DNA from: Azoarcus sp.
Lineage (GTDB): Bacteria > Pseudomonadota > Gammaproteobacteria > Burkholderiales > Rhodocyclaceae
Assembly (NCBI GenBank): GCA_031276015.1
Contig: JAISNX010000183.1
Span: 1 to 39,204 of the forward strand
Length of the DNA stretch: 39,204 bases
Direction of reading: 5' to 3'
The first letter of the stretch is position 1, and each line of letters begins with the position of its first letter. Below, piece after piece: positions 1 through 9,387 of the stretch. The translations under genes were made by a program, and so were the position numbers. The notes under the pieces are model-generated. The model did no database searches and was not told where the DNA came from. It worked only from the letters and a program-made list of their open reading frames with translations.

Positions 1-1528
<1,528 letters not shown>

Positions 1529-1533
1529 CACCG

Positions 1534-1572
1534 GAGGGCGCTGGCGGGGTAGTCCGCCAGCGCCCTCTTTTT
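1534..1572 (+). terminator. Rho-independent terminator after eno
   Basis: A perfect 14-bp inverted repeat, GAGGGCGCTGGCGG at 1534-1547 and CCGCCAGCGCCCTC at 1554-1567, has a 6-nt loop and is followed directly by a T-rich run (TTTTTCC). It sits 6 nt after the eno stop and 16 nt before the ftsB start, a textbook intrinsic terminator that should attenuate transcription into ftsB. Confidence 0.9.
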
Positions 1573-1587
1573 CCTGAGCAGTTTCGT

Positions 1588-1935
1588 ATGCGCTGGCCCA
1601 TCGCAATCCTCATCGGACTGGTCGTCGTTTTGCAGTATCCCTTATGGCTAGGCCGTGGCGGATGGTTGCGCGCCTGGGAACTCAAAAAAGAGCTTCAAAC
1701 GCAGCGCGATCGCAATCAGGAACTGGAAAAACGCAACGCCAGCCTCGACGCCGAGGTGGACGACCTCCAGACCGGGGCCGATGCCATCGAAGAACGGGCG
1801 CGCTACGACCTGGGGCTGGTGCGTCCGGGGGAAATCTTCGTACAGGTGCCGCGCATCACGACCCCGCCCAGGATATTGATCCCCGCCCCCACTGCCGAGC
1901 CGCCGCGGGTTCCGGGCGACCCCGGCCAGCGGTGA
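1588..1935 (+). CDS. ftsB: Cell division protein FtsB
   Basis: This 115-residue protein has the FtsB/DivIC architecture. A single N-terminal membrane segment spans residues ~4-20, followed by a charged coiled coil at residues ~30-65 with repeated ELEKRNASLDAEVDDL-type heptads. Then comes the conserved EERARYDLGLVRPGEIF segment. FtsB forms the FtsQ-FtsB-FtsL subcomplex of the divisome at the inner membrane and helps activate septal peptidoglycan synthesis. The last ~25 residues are Pro-rich and probably disordered. Its place directly after eno is the standard proteobacterial synteny. Its stop lies only 12 bp from the stop of the convergent cytochrome gene, with no terminator in between. Confidence 0.94.
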   Translation: MRWPIAILIGLVVVLQYPLWLGRGGWLRAWELKKELQTQRDRNQELEKRNASLDAEVDDLQTGADAIEERARYDLGLVRPGEIFVQVPRITTPPRILIPAPTAEPPRVPGDPGQR

Positions 1936-1947
1936 CGGTGCGCCGCC

Positions 1948-3357
1948 TCACAATGTTTTCAGGAACGCAAGCAAAGCCTCGCGTTCCTTGGCGGACATTT
2001 TCCGCACCGCTTCCCTGGCCTTCTCCCCCTCGCCGCCGTGCCACAGAATGGCTTCCAGCAGGTTGCGGGCGCGGCCATCGTGCAACAGCCCGTAGCGACC
2101 ACTGCCGTTGACCGCGTCGAGCAGCCCGATGCCCCACAGCGGCGGCGTGCGCCATTGGCGGGCATTGGCGCGGTAATCGGGGCGTCCATCGGCAAGTTCC
2201 GGCCCCATGTCGTGCAGGAGCAGATCGGTGTAAGGCCGGATAGTCTGCCCGGCGAGCGCGGGGAAGGCGGGAAAAGCGCCGGTTTTCAGTTCCGGCTGGT
2301 GGCAGGTGGCACAACCGGCGGCGCTGAAGAGCGCCTTGCCCCGGACGGCTGCGTCGTCGCCGCGGCGCGCGTCGGGAATGGCGAGCACGTAATGGTAAAG
2401 GGTCATGTCGTCCAGATCGGCGCTGGAAATCTCCGGATGCTTTTCGCCCGTCTTTTCGCGGGTCGCCGCACAGGCGGCCTGCGCGGGCGGACAGTTGGGT
2501 TCGGGCAGGATGTCGCTGGTGATGCCCATGTCGCCCGCCAGCGCACCGGCGATCTGCTGGCGCGTCGTGGGCTGGTTGGCTTTCCAGCCGAAACGGCCCA
2601 GGACTTCTTGCTTCCTGCCCGCGTCCCACACGTAATTGGGCTGACCGGCGATGCCGTCCCCGGCAGCCCGTTGCGCGCGGGCAAGGGCGAGGATGTCGGC
2701 TTCGGGCACCGCTTCGAGCAGGCCGAGGCCGAATATCGGCGGCGCGACGCGGGCGGAAGTCATATAAGCCTCGGTGAGCGGGCCGAAGGCGAGTTTGCGA
2801 AAGCCGATCTTCGGCCAGCGCAATATGACTTCCTGCCCGTCGGCCAGCACCTCCTTGCGAGGCTGCCATTCCAGGAAGGCTTCGCCTTCGCCGGGCACGC
2901 CGCCCGGTATGCCGAATTCGTTCAGTTGGTCGCCGTAGCGCGGTTCCGGCTTCGGGCCGCCGTGCGCGTCGGTGCCGGGGACGGAAAGCCTGACCAACAT
3001 GCTGTGCATGGCCCTGGCTGCCGTGGCGGGCGCGCCGCCGCGCCCGTTGCCGGGGTGACAGGATAAACAGGAAGGGCGGTTGTAAGTCGGGCCAAGACCG
3101 GCGATGCGCGGCTCCAGCGAAGGCGAGATGACCCAGGTCTGGCGTGTGAGCGAACGGCCATTGCGCACTTTGTCCCACAGGTCTGCCGGGATGCTGTCCC
3201 AGGGAATATGCGTGAAAGCACTGCGTTCCGCCCCCGCTTCGACGGTATGGGAAAAAGCGCCGCCCGCCGGTGTCTGCGCGGGCACTTGCGCATGGATGCG
3301 GGGCGGAAAGATGAGGAGCGCGGCGGCAAAAAGAAAAACGCAGGCGGTGACACGCAT
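1948..3357 (-). CDS. Di-heme c-type cytochrome, DHOR/DUF1111 (thiol oxidoreductase-like) family
   Basis: This is a 469-residue exported protein. Residues 1-23 form a signal peptide ending in IHAQ. Two c-type heme motifs are visible: CLSCH at ~97-101 and CATCH at ~349-353, so the protein should be matured in the periplasm. Length and layout match the di-heme oxidoreductase family (Pfam DHOR, formerly DUF1111), whose members often sit near iron-uptake or imelysin genes; the substrate is not known. It is the third gene of a minus-strand series after a TonB receptor and a solute-binding lipoprotein, separated from the latter by a MITE-like repeat at 3376-3534. Family assignment is secure; a role in iron redox chemistry or uptake is inference from context. 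Confidence 0.88.
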   Translation of the reverse strand: MRVTACVFLFAAALLIFPPRIHAQVPAQTPAGGAFSHTVEAGAERSAFTHIPWDSIPADLWDKVRNGRSLTRQTWVISPSLEPRIAGLGPTYNRPSCLSCHPGNGRGGAPATAARAMHSMLVRLSVPGTDAHGGPKPEPRYGDQLNEFGIPGGVPGEGEAFLEWQPRKEVLADGQEVILRWPKIGFRKLAFGPLTEAYMTSARVAPPIFGLGLLEAVPEADILALARAQRAAGDGIAGQPNYVWDAGRKQEVLGRFGWKANQPTTRQQIAGALAGDMGITSDILPEPNCPPAQAACAATREKTGEKHPEISSADLDDMTLYHYVLAIPDARRGDDAAVRGKALFSAAGCATCHQPELKTGAFPAFPALAGQTIRPYTDLLLHDMGPELADGRPDYRANARQWRTPPLWGIGLLDAVNGSGRYGLLHDGRARNLLEAILWHGGEGEKAREAVRKMSAKEREALLAFLKTL

Positions 3358-3375
3358 TTTCTGCTTCCTCCATCA

Positions 3376-3534
3376 CCAGAGCAGATCAACAAATTGAAGC
3401 CCAAAGAGAACCACCGTCATTGCGGGGCCAGTAGGGCCGTGGCAATCCCGCAAGCCGCATGGATTGCCGCGTCGCTTCGCTCCTCGCAATGACGATCGGT
3501 TTGACATGAGCCTCATAACGTTGATTTGCTCTGG
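3376..3534 (+). repeat. MITE-like element, copy 1 (complete)
   Basis: This ~159-bp element is bounded by terminal inverted repeats CCAGAGCAGATCAAC (3376-3390) and GTTGATTTGCTCTGG (3520-3534), matching at 14 of 15 positions. The interior carries a second palindromic core, CGTCATTGCGGGG...CCTCGCAATGACG. The same sequence recurs inverted at 17188-17344 and, with its right end missing, at 35183-35320. It has no coding capacity, so any mobility would need a transposase in trans. Its right end overlaps the last codons of the neighbouring solute-binding protein gene. Confidence 0.85.
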
Positions 3535-4892
3535 AGGGCTTGCAACAGGCGGCGCGCAGCGGCGAGGCGGTCTTTGACTTCCGCCTTCCAGCGCGCTTCG
3601 ATTGCCAGCCGTTCGGGCGACGGCGGCAGCTCCGGCTTGCCGGGTTCGCGGTCGGGAAAGGCGAAAAGTCGGCGCAGCTTTTCATCGCGTTGTGCCTCAT
3701 CACTGACGGGAACGGTGCCAAGCAGCGCGCGGATTTCCGCACGGCGGGCGGCAGAACCGCGCCCTTCCCGATCCGCGCGGTCGAGGTCGTTCCACAAGGC
3801 GAGGGCTTCCACATGCGGCTGGACAATGGCGATGTCGAACAGGGCGGCAACCAGGCCCTGGCGGTCGCGGCGAAGCTCGTCGTCGTAAGCCAGGCCGTCG
3901 CCGTCGAAAGGCCGCACCGTCAGTTCCGGATGGGCGGCGTAAACATCCCGGCGTACCGGCAGACGCCGCACCGCAGGCTCCAGCAGCATCTCCTGCGCGG
4001 GCGCGGAGAGTACGAAATCGACAAACGCCTTTGCCATTTCCGGATGCGGTGCCTGCGCCGAGATGCCGACGTGCGAGGGATTGAAGGCTGTTTTGGGCGG
4101 ATAGACGAAGGCAAGTTCGCCCGCCGCCGGATCGGCGTTGCGGCGCGAGGGTGTAATGAAAAAGTCGATGCTCATCCGCGCCGCCTTGTGTCCGGCGGCC
4201 ACCTCATCCGTGTCGGGCGAGCGGTCGCCGCTGCCGAAGTCGACATTGGCGGCGATGGCCGAAAACGTCGCCCAAGCTTTGTCCCACCCCTCGCCTTGCA
4301 GGACGATTTCCGCCATGACCGGCGCAAAGCCCACACGACCGGGAATCGGCATCTGCACCTTGCCCCGGTAGGCCGGGTCGGCGAGATCGCCCCAGTCGCG
4401 CGGCGGCGGCAGGCCGAGTTTCCGCACCGCCTCCGGGTTGTAGGCGATGCCGTAACCGGCCAGCTCGAAGGCGGCATAATAGCCGTCGGGGTCGGAGATG
4501 GCCGTCCCGCCGATGGCGGGCGGCAGTGCGGCGCGGTCGAGCGTGAGCCGGGCGAATCGGCCCTCCTGCTTGAGCAGGGCGAAATTGCGCGGCGCGGGCG
4601 TCCAGTAAACGTCGATCTCCGCCATGCCGCCACGGCGCAAATACGCCAGCGCATCGGCGGAATGCCGCCAAAGCACCTCCACGCGCGCGTCCGGATACTT
4701 CTGCTCGAAAGCCTGCTGGAAACGCTGCACCAGTTCTTCGGCGTAACTCGTCAGAACCACGACGCGCCGCTCCGCCATGGCGGACTTCTTCGCCGCGAAA
4801 AGCGCGCACCCCGGCACAAGACTCCCCGCCGCTCCGGCGAGCAGAAGCGTGCCCACCAGGCGACGACGCGGACGGTCGATAGGGTCTGTCAT
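3513..4892 (-). CDS. ABC-type solute-binding lipoprotein (Fe3+/organic-anion type) with C-terminal extension
   Basis: This is a 459-residue protein. The N-terminus RPRRRLVGTLLLAG...LVPGC combines an arginine-rich, Tat-like start with a lipobox, so a periplasmic lipoprotein is predicted. Residues ~43-340 resemble class II extracellular solute-binding proteins of the iron/putrescine/phosphoglycerate group (VVLTSYAEELVQRFQQAFEQ; DVYWTPAPRNFALLKQEGR; GYGIAYNPEAVRKLGLP). Residues ~340-459 are a charged, probably helical extension not usual for the family. No permease or ATPase gene is adjacent, so transport partners lie elsewhere or it acts only as a binding protein. It starts 21 bp after the TonB receptor and is probably cotranscribed with it. 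The last seven codons (QSKSTL and stop) are encoded by the inverted-repeat end of the MITE-like element, so the original C-terminus may have been replaced. Confidence 0.82.
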   Translation of the reverse strand: MTDPIDRPRRRLVGTLLLAGAAGSLVPGCALFAAKKSAMAERRVVVLTSYAEELVQRFQQAFEQKYPDARVEVLWRHSADALAYLRRGGMAEIDVYWTPAPRNFALLKQEGRFARLTLDRAALPPAIGGTAISDPDGYYAAFELAGYGIAYNPEAVRKLGLPPPRDWGDLADPAYRGKVQMPIPGRVGFAPVMAEIVLQGEGWDKAWATFSAIAANVDFGSGDRSPDTDEVAAGHKAARMSIDFFITPSRRNADPAAGELAFVYPPKTAFNPSHVGISAQAPHPEMAKAFVDFVLSAPAQEMLLEPAVRRLPVRRDVYAAHPELTVRPFDGDGLAYDDELRRDRQGLVAALFDIAIVQPHVEALALWNDLDRADREGRGSAARRAEIRALLGTVPVSDEAQRDEKLRRLFAFPDREPGKPELPPSPERLAIEARWKAEVKDRLAAARRLLQALQSKSTL

Positions 4893-4913
4893 GATTTGCT
4901 CCCTTTCCCTGGT

Positions 4914-6962
4914 CTAGAACTGATAGCGTGTGGAAACCATGAAACTGCGGCCTTCCTGCGGGTAGCCGTCGCTGAACTGATAGTTTTTATCGAGCAGATT
5001 GCGACCCGTCAGGGAAAGCTCCCACTCCGGCAAAAGCCTGTAGGCCACCTTCAGGCTCAAAAGCTCATAAGCGCCCGTCCTGACATAGCCGCTAGCCGTC
5101 GAATTGGATATGCGGCGGTTGTCGGACAATTCCAGCGCCGGAATGAGCGTCAATTTCGGGGTGGGCTGCCATTTCGCGTAGATAAACCCCTTGTGGCGCG
5201 GCCAGTCGCCCGCCTCGTCCGCCTCGTATTCCGTTTCGAGGAAGGTGTAATTGGCACCGATTTCCAGCGTGTCCGTGGGCATGGCGGTGATGCCGAACTC
5301 GATGCCCCTGTAAATGACTTCGCCTACGTTCTGGCTCTGGCTGTACACATCGCCCGCATAGGAAATACGGACGCTTTCGATGGCATCATCTATTTTATTG
5401 TGGAAGATCGCAACACTGCCTGCCACGCGAGGCGCGATGCGATCCTTTATGCCCAGTTCAATATTGCGGGCACGTTCCGGTTCCAGCCGGGGATTCGAGA
5501 TTGCACCACCGAAACGCGAAGAAAACCGCTCGAACATCGTCGGAAAGCGGGTGCGATCCGATACCGAGAAATGCGCGCTCCCCGTATCACGGTAGCGCCA
5601 GATCGCGGCGGCCTGGTAATTCGTCGCCCATTTGTCCGCCGTGGGCTGCCCGAATTTGACGTTATTGGCGTATTCCTCGGCCTTGTCGGTCAAGCGGGCA
5701 TCGCGGCTCAAACCGAACACGAGATCAAATTGCGGCGTGACGTGCCAAGTTTCTTCCAGTGCTGCCGAAAACACATCCTCATCCGTATTCTGCCGAGGCT
5801 CGACAGAATCCAAAGAATGCATATTTTGCCATTCGGTGTGATTGTCGCGCCGCCAGTGCAGCGCGCCCTTCAGGGTATGACCGCTGATCCCGTCCGTGCC
5901 AAGCTCCACGCTCGCGCCGTAAGCCTCGTCGTCGTAATAACTCGTCCAGTTTTTTGCGCTCAGCGACACATTGGTATAAGCGACGAGATCGTTCTCGAAT
6001 TTGTTGTAATAGGCGCGCGTCTTGATATAGCTCTTTGTGCCCAATTGCGTATGTGACAGCCAGTAAAGGCTCCACACATCCCACACGGGCCAATCCCAGA
6101 TACTGATCGCGGAAGCGCCATCCACCGAACCGATACCGTGCTTCTCGCCGCGCTGCTTGACGAAATTGAGCGAATACTCGTCGGTTGCATTCGGCGTGAA
6201 ACCGGCTTTCAGATTGGCGCGCCAATCCTTCTTGCCGGTATGGTCGCGCTTGCCGCCGTCCTCGGCCACGGTGGATTTGAAATCGTCGGACAAATACCAG
6301 CCGCGCACGTCGCGCTGTTCGATGCTGCCCTGCACATAAAACGCCTCCCGCCGCGCCCCGAGATTGGCATAGACGGTGTTGCCGTTGTAGTGACCGTCGT
6401 TGGAAAACGCGGCGCTCGCGCGCAATTCCGCCTCGAAGGGTTTGACCGGTTTGCGGGTGACGAGATTGATGGCCCCGCCCATCCCGTCCGGGCCATTGAG
6501 CACCGAAACATAGCCTTTGGAAACCTGTATTTCCGCGAGATCGGGTGTCAGGAAGCGGTCGAAGTCGATGCGGTTGTCCGCAGGCAGGTAAAGGCGGATG
6601 CCGTCGAGCAGCAGCGGCACTTGCCAGCGATTGAAACCGCGCACGCTGATGATCGCCTCATTGCGGCTGCCCGCGCCAGGCGTGGTGCTGACGCCGGGAA
6701 TCAGATTGAGCGACTCCACCAGCCCCTCGCGGCTGAAATCCTGCAACTGCTCGCTATCGAGCGTATCGGGCGCAAGCGGCGACGTTTCGTTCTCCGCCGT
6801 GGCGGTCACGGTGATCTCGCCAAGCCTGAAAACCCCCTCGTCGGATTCCGGCCCGGCGGCCTTGGCGGAAGACACACAACAGGCCAGCACCGCGCCAATG
6901 AGGACGGCGGGCGGCCCCGGGAATACAGGAAGCTTCGCAACTAAACGGGACGTGGTAATCAT
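4914..6962 (-). CDS. TonB-dependent outer-membrane receptor
   Basis: This is a ~680-residue receptor. It has a signal peptide ending near SSAKA, a TonB-box-like LGEITVTAT, a plug domain (ESLNLIPGVSTTPGAGSRNEAIISVRG; PDGMGGAINLVTRKP), and a 22-stranded-barrel-type remainder ending in the aromatic C-terminus GRSFMVSTRYQF. Such receptors import siderophores, metal complexes, cobalamin or other ligands using TonB/ExbB energy. The ligand cannot be read from sequence; the following solute-binding protein and di-heme cytochrome make iron or another metal plausible. ATG 6962 is chosen: the longer TTG start at 6977 would leave an 11-nt leader from the predicted sigma-54 promoter at 6999-7014, against 26 nt for the ATG. 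Confidence 0.92.
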   Translation of the reverse strand: MITTSRLVAKLPVFPGPPAVLIGAVLACCVSSAKAAGPESDEGVFRLGEITVTATAENETSPLAPDTLDSEQLQDFSREGLVESLNLIPGVSTTPGAGSRNEAIISVRGFNRWQVPLLLDGIRLYLPADNRIDFDRFLTPDLAEIQVSKGYVSVLNGPDGMGGAINLVTRKPVKPFEAELRASAAFSNDGHYNGNTVYANLGARREAFYVQGSIEQRDVRGWYLSDDFKSTVAEDGGKRDHTGKKDWRANLKAGFTPNATDEYSLNFVKQRGEKHGIGSVDGASAISIWDWPVWDVWSLYWLSHTQLGTKSYIKTRAYYNKFENDLVAYTNVSLSAKNWTSYYDDEAYGASVELGTDGISGHTLKGALHWRRDNHTEWQNMHSLDSVEPRQNTDEDVFSAALEETWHVTPQFDLVFGLSRDARLTDKAEEYANNVKFGQPTADKWATNYQAAAIWRYRDTGSAHFSVSDRTRFPTMFERFSSRFGGAISNPRLEPERARNIELGIKDRIAPRVAGSVAIFHNKIDDAIESVRISYAGDVYSQSQNVGEVIYRGIEFGITAMPTDTLEIGANYTFLETEYEADEAGDWPRHKGFIYAKWQPTPKLTLIPALELSDNRRISNSTASGYVRTGAYELLSLKVAYRLLPEWELSLTGRNLLDKNYQFSDGYPQEGRSFMVSTRYQF

Positions 6963-6998
6963 GGCTCTGTCTCGCAAGGATCATGGCAGCCAGCGTTC

Positions 6999-7014
6999 AG
7001 CAACATGTATGCCA
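6999..7014 (-). promoter_or_regulatory. Sigma-54 (-24/-12) promoter of the TonB receptor operon
   Basis: Read on the minus strand the site is TGGCAT-ACATG-TTGCT: GG and GC separated by exactly 10 nt, close to the RpoN consensus TGGCAC-N5-TTGC. The expected start of transcription is ~6988, giving a 26-nt leader to ATG 6962. The site faces the receptor gene. It overlaps a small inverted repeat, ATGTA/TACAT at 7005-7020. Confidence 0.62.
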
Positions 7015-7196
7015 GTACATAACGAATATCAAAACATGTGTGTACGAGTTTCAAATCACTGTTTAATAACGAATTTGCAACTTGAACGGGCAAGCCTCGT
7101 ATTGTCCTGTTTGCGACATAGCGTTACGTTGCGAACACAGTTTGCGCCGCTGCCCGGTTCGCGGCCACGCGGGATACACACGACTTGCGGGCGCGG

Positions 7197-7214
7197 CGGA
7201 TGTCATGACATCCG
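7197..7214. promoter_or_regulatory. 18-bp perfect palindrome (possible operator)
   Basis: CGGATGTCATGACATCCG is identical to its own reverse complement over 18 bp. It lies between divergent genes, 174 bp upstream of the DUF1841 start, with no T-run, so it looks more like a dimeric-regulator site than a terminator. The regulator is unknown. Confidence 0.4.
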
Positions 7215-7387
7215 GTCGCGGCGAGGACACAGGTCACGAACAAGACATAACAACCCGGTAAGTTGCACACGGATTTTGCCTTGCAGGGTGGAAAATACGG
7301 CCCGTGCCGACCTCGGGAAAATCCGGGGTTCGCCCGCGACGCCAGTACGAACAGAAAGTCGCCCGGAAAATGATTTCAGGATAAACA

Positions 7388-7834
7388 ATGATCTTCAACC
7401 CAACCCGCGAACAGGTTCGGGATTTCTTCGTCGGTGCCTGGCGCAAACACCGGAACCAGGAAGTGCTCAGCGCGCTCGAAACGACTGCCGCCGGTATCGT
7501 ACTGGAACACCCCGAATACCATGACCTGCTCGCCAGCGCCGATGCCCTGTCGCGCGAATTTCCTCCGGAAAATGGCCAAACCAATCCTTTCCTGCATCTG
7601 TCCCTGCACCTGGCGGTCGAGGAGCAAATATCCATCGACCAGCCTCCCGGCATCCGTGCCGCGTTCGCGGCCTTGTGCCGTCTGCGCGGCGGCCACCATT
7701 TCGCCATGCACGAATTGCTCGACTGCCTTGGCGAAACGATGTTCCAGGCATTGCGCGACGGCACGCCGCCCGACGGCGGCGCGTACATCGACAGCGTCCG
7801 CCGCCGCGCGGGCATGCCGCCCATCCGGCATTGA
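7388..7834 (+). CDS. DUF1841 family protein
   Basis: This 148-residue soluble protein of unknown function matches the DUF1841 family, common in beta- and gammaproteobacteria. Recognisable features are the N-terminal MIFNPTREQVRDFF, the central NPFLHLSLHLAVEEQISIDQ and the C-terminal GLRG/HH-like stretch RLRGGHHFAMHELLDCLGE. There is no signal peptide or membrane segment. CAGGA lies 6-7 nt before ATG 7388. The EAL-like/HDOD gene starts 30 bp after its stop, so the two may be cotranscribed. No biochemical role is assigned to the family. Confidence 0.87.
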   Translation: MIFNPTREQVRDFFVGAWRKHRNQEVLSALETTAAGIVLEHPEYHDLLASADALSREFPPENGQTNPFLHLSLHLAVEEQISIDQPPGIRAAFAALCRLRGGHHFAMHELLDCLGETMFQALRDGTPPDGGAYIDSVRRRAGMPPIRH

Positions 7835-7864
7835 ACCGCCAGATCACGGGACGGAAATGCCGTA

Positions 7865-9283
7865 ATGCTGAAGAATTTTTTCCGCCGCCTGTTCCGGCGT
7901 TCGCCCCCTCCCGGAAGGCAGGTCTCCGCCGGGCAAACGCCGCCCGCCGCGTTCGATATGCTCAACCGGCAGGCTCCCTTGATCCAGGATGTATCGGCGG
8001 CGCGGACACCGGCGGCAAACGACGGACAGGCGCACAAGATCGGTGCCGCCCTCATCTGCCGCGAGGCCGTCCTGAACCGGCAGCAGAAAATCGCGGGCTA
8101 TCAGTTCATGCTCCAGGACGCGATGCACGCAAACATCCGCCCGCAAAGCAGGCGGATTCTGCATCTCTATGCCGAAGTGCTGGTGCAGAACATCGTGCGC
8201 GCCAATATCGGGCAACTTCTCGGGCACCGCATCGCGTTCATCGAAGTGCCGGATTTTTTTCTCGATCATCCCGATCTGAAGCAGCTTCCTGCGGCCAATA
8301 CGTTCTTCATCCTCAAACCCGTGGAAAGGGAGAGCGCCTCGCCGACCAAGGAACTGGTCGATAGCATCAGGACGATGCGCGCGCGGGGGTATCGTATCGG
8401 CATTCCCGATCCGGTGGCGGTTCCCGCGTATTTTCATTTGATAAGCGAAATCGACCTGGTTTGCCTCCAGGGGCTGCACCTCGACATTGAGCATGGCATG
8501 AAGCTCGTCAGGCATATCCTGAAAATAGCGCCGCATGCGGGCCTGCTGGTGCGCGACCTGCCCGCCGAGGAAGATTTCGATTTCTGCTTCAAGATCGGTG
8601 CCACCCTGTTCCAAGGCCCTTTCATCACCAACCGCGAAAGCTGGACGGGGCGCAATCTCGGCCCCGGTTATTCGCATCTGACCATGCTGCTCAACAAGTT
8701 GCGCCAGGATGCCGATACGCGCGAAATCGTCGCGCTGCTCAAGCAGGACGGGGCGATCACCCTGCGTTTGCTGCGCTACATCAATTCGGCGGCCACGGGG
8801 CTGCGCGAACACGTCTCCTCGATCGAACGCGCGCTGGTCTTGCTTGGGCGCGCGCCGCTGCGGCGCTGGCTGGCCCTGATGCTGTGCGCCAGCAACCGCA
8901 ACCGGCCACGCGCGGGCGCGGTGCTGGAAGCGGCACTGGTGCGGGCGCGCACCATGGAACTGATCGCCACCTCGCGCCCGCCGCTCGAACGCGAGGCGAT
9001 GTTCCTGACCGGCCTGTTGTCGCTGATCGACGTCATCCTGCAACAGCCCCTGGATCACGCGCTGGCCTCGCTGAACATCGACTCCGCCATCCAGGATGCC
9101 ATTCTGAACAACACCGGCCCCTACGCCGCCACGCTGGCGCTGGCGAAGGCGTGCGAGCACATGGAGGTGGGCAGCATCGTCTCCATTGCCACGGCCTGCG
9201 GCATCGACCCCGAACAGGCGTCCATCTGGTACATGGATGCCCTGGCGTGGACGCTGACCCTGCAACAGGAAGACGCCGACTGA
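7865..9283 (+). CDS. EAL-like/HDOD signalling protein (YuxH type)
   Basis: This is a 472-residue cytoplasmic protein. A basic, poorly conserved N-terminus (FFRRLFRRSPPPGR) precedes an EAL-like domain at residues ~55-240, followed by an HDOD domain at ~260-440 (DGAITLRLLRYINSAATG; SIERALVLLGRAPLRRWLAL). In the first domain the position of the E-A-L signature reads GYQFMLQD and the usual metal-binding acidic residues are not evident. It is therefore probably a degenerate, c-di-GMP-binding or purely structural domain rather than an active phosphodiesterase. HDOD proteins are linked to signalling and regulation. It precedes folP by 104 bp on the same strand. Confidence 0.86.
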   Translation: MLKNFFRRLFRRSPPPGRQVSAGQTPPAAFDMLNRQAPLIQDVSAARTPAANDGQAHKIGAALICREAVLNRQQKIAGYQFMLQDAMHANIRPQSRRILHLYAEVLVQNIVRANIGQLLGHRIAFIEVPDFFLDHPDLKQLPAANTFFILKPVERESASPTKELVDSIRTMRARGYRIGIPDPVAVPAYFHLISEIDLVCLQGLHLDIEHGMKLVRHILKIAPHAGLLVRDLPAEEDFDFCFKIGATLFQGPFITNRESWTGRNLGPGYSHLTMLLNKLRQDADTREIVALLKQDGAITLRLLRYINSAATGLREHVSSIERALVLLGRAPLRRWLALMLCASNRNRPRAGAVLEAALVRARTMELIATSRPPLEREAMFLTGLLSLIDVILQQPLDHALASLNIDSAIQDAILNNTGPYAATLALAKACEHMEVGSIVSIATACGIDPEQASIWYMDALAWTLTLQQEDAD

Positions 9284-9387
9284 CACGGTAGGCCACGCCA
9301 GGACAATCGCGTGTGCGATAGCCTTGGCCGTGCAAGAACGGGCAGCCTCGGGTATGCTGCCATTCCCGTATTCCAGGGTGCCCCCCC

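Larger units (their letters stand above)
6978..7387. other. Divergent intergenic region with regulatory signals
   Basis: These ~410 bp between the TonB receptor (-) and the DUF1841 gene (+) hold no credible gene. The left part is AT-richer than its surroundings and carries a sigma-54-type promoter (6999-7014) and the motif ACATGT repeated at ~7004 and ~7034. The right part contains an 18-bp perfect palindrome at 7197-7214. No clear Fur box was recognised. Confidence 0.7.

Noticed and set aside
3500-3506. TTGACA inside MITE-like copy 1 as an outward-facing promoter
   Set aside because: No acceptable -10 lies 16-18 bp downstream, and the hexamer is not kept in copies 2 and 3.
3540-6056. 838-codon plus-strand open frame
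   Set aside because: It lies antisense to the solute-binding protein and TonB receptor genes, is low-complexity and Arg/His/Gly-rich, and shows no domain features.
7004-7045. Fur box upstream of the TonB receptor
   Set aside because: The AT-rich sequence and ACATGT repeats do not match the GATAATGATAATCATTATC pattern closely enough.
9381-9387. C7 tract before folP as a phase-variation switch
   Set aside because: Seven C residues are short for slippage-based switching, and folP is an essential-type gene; it is noted only in the gene entry.
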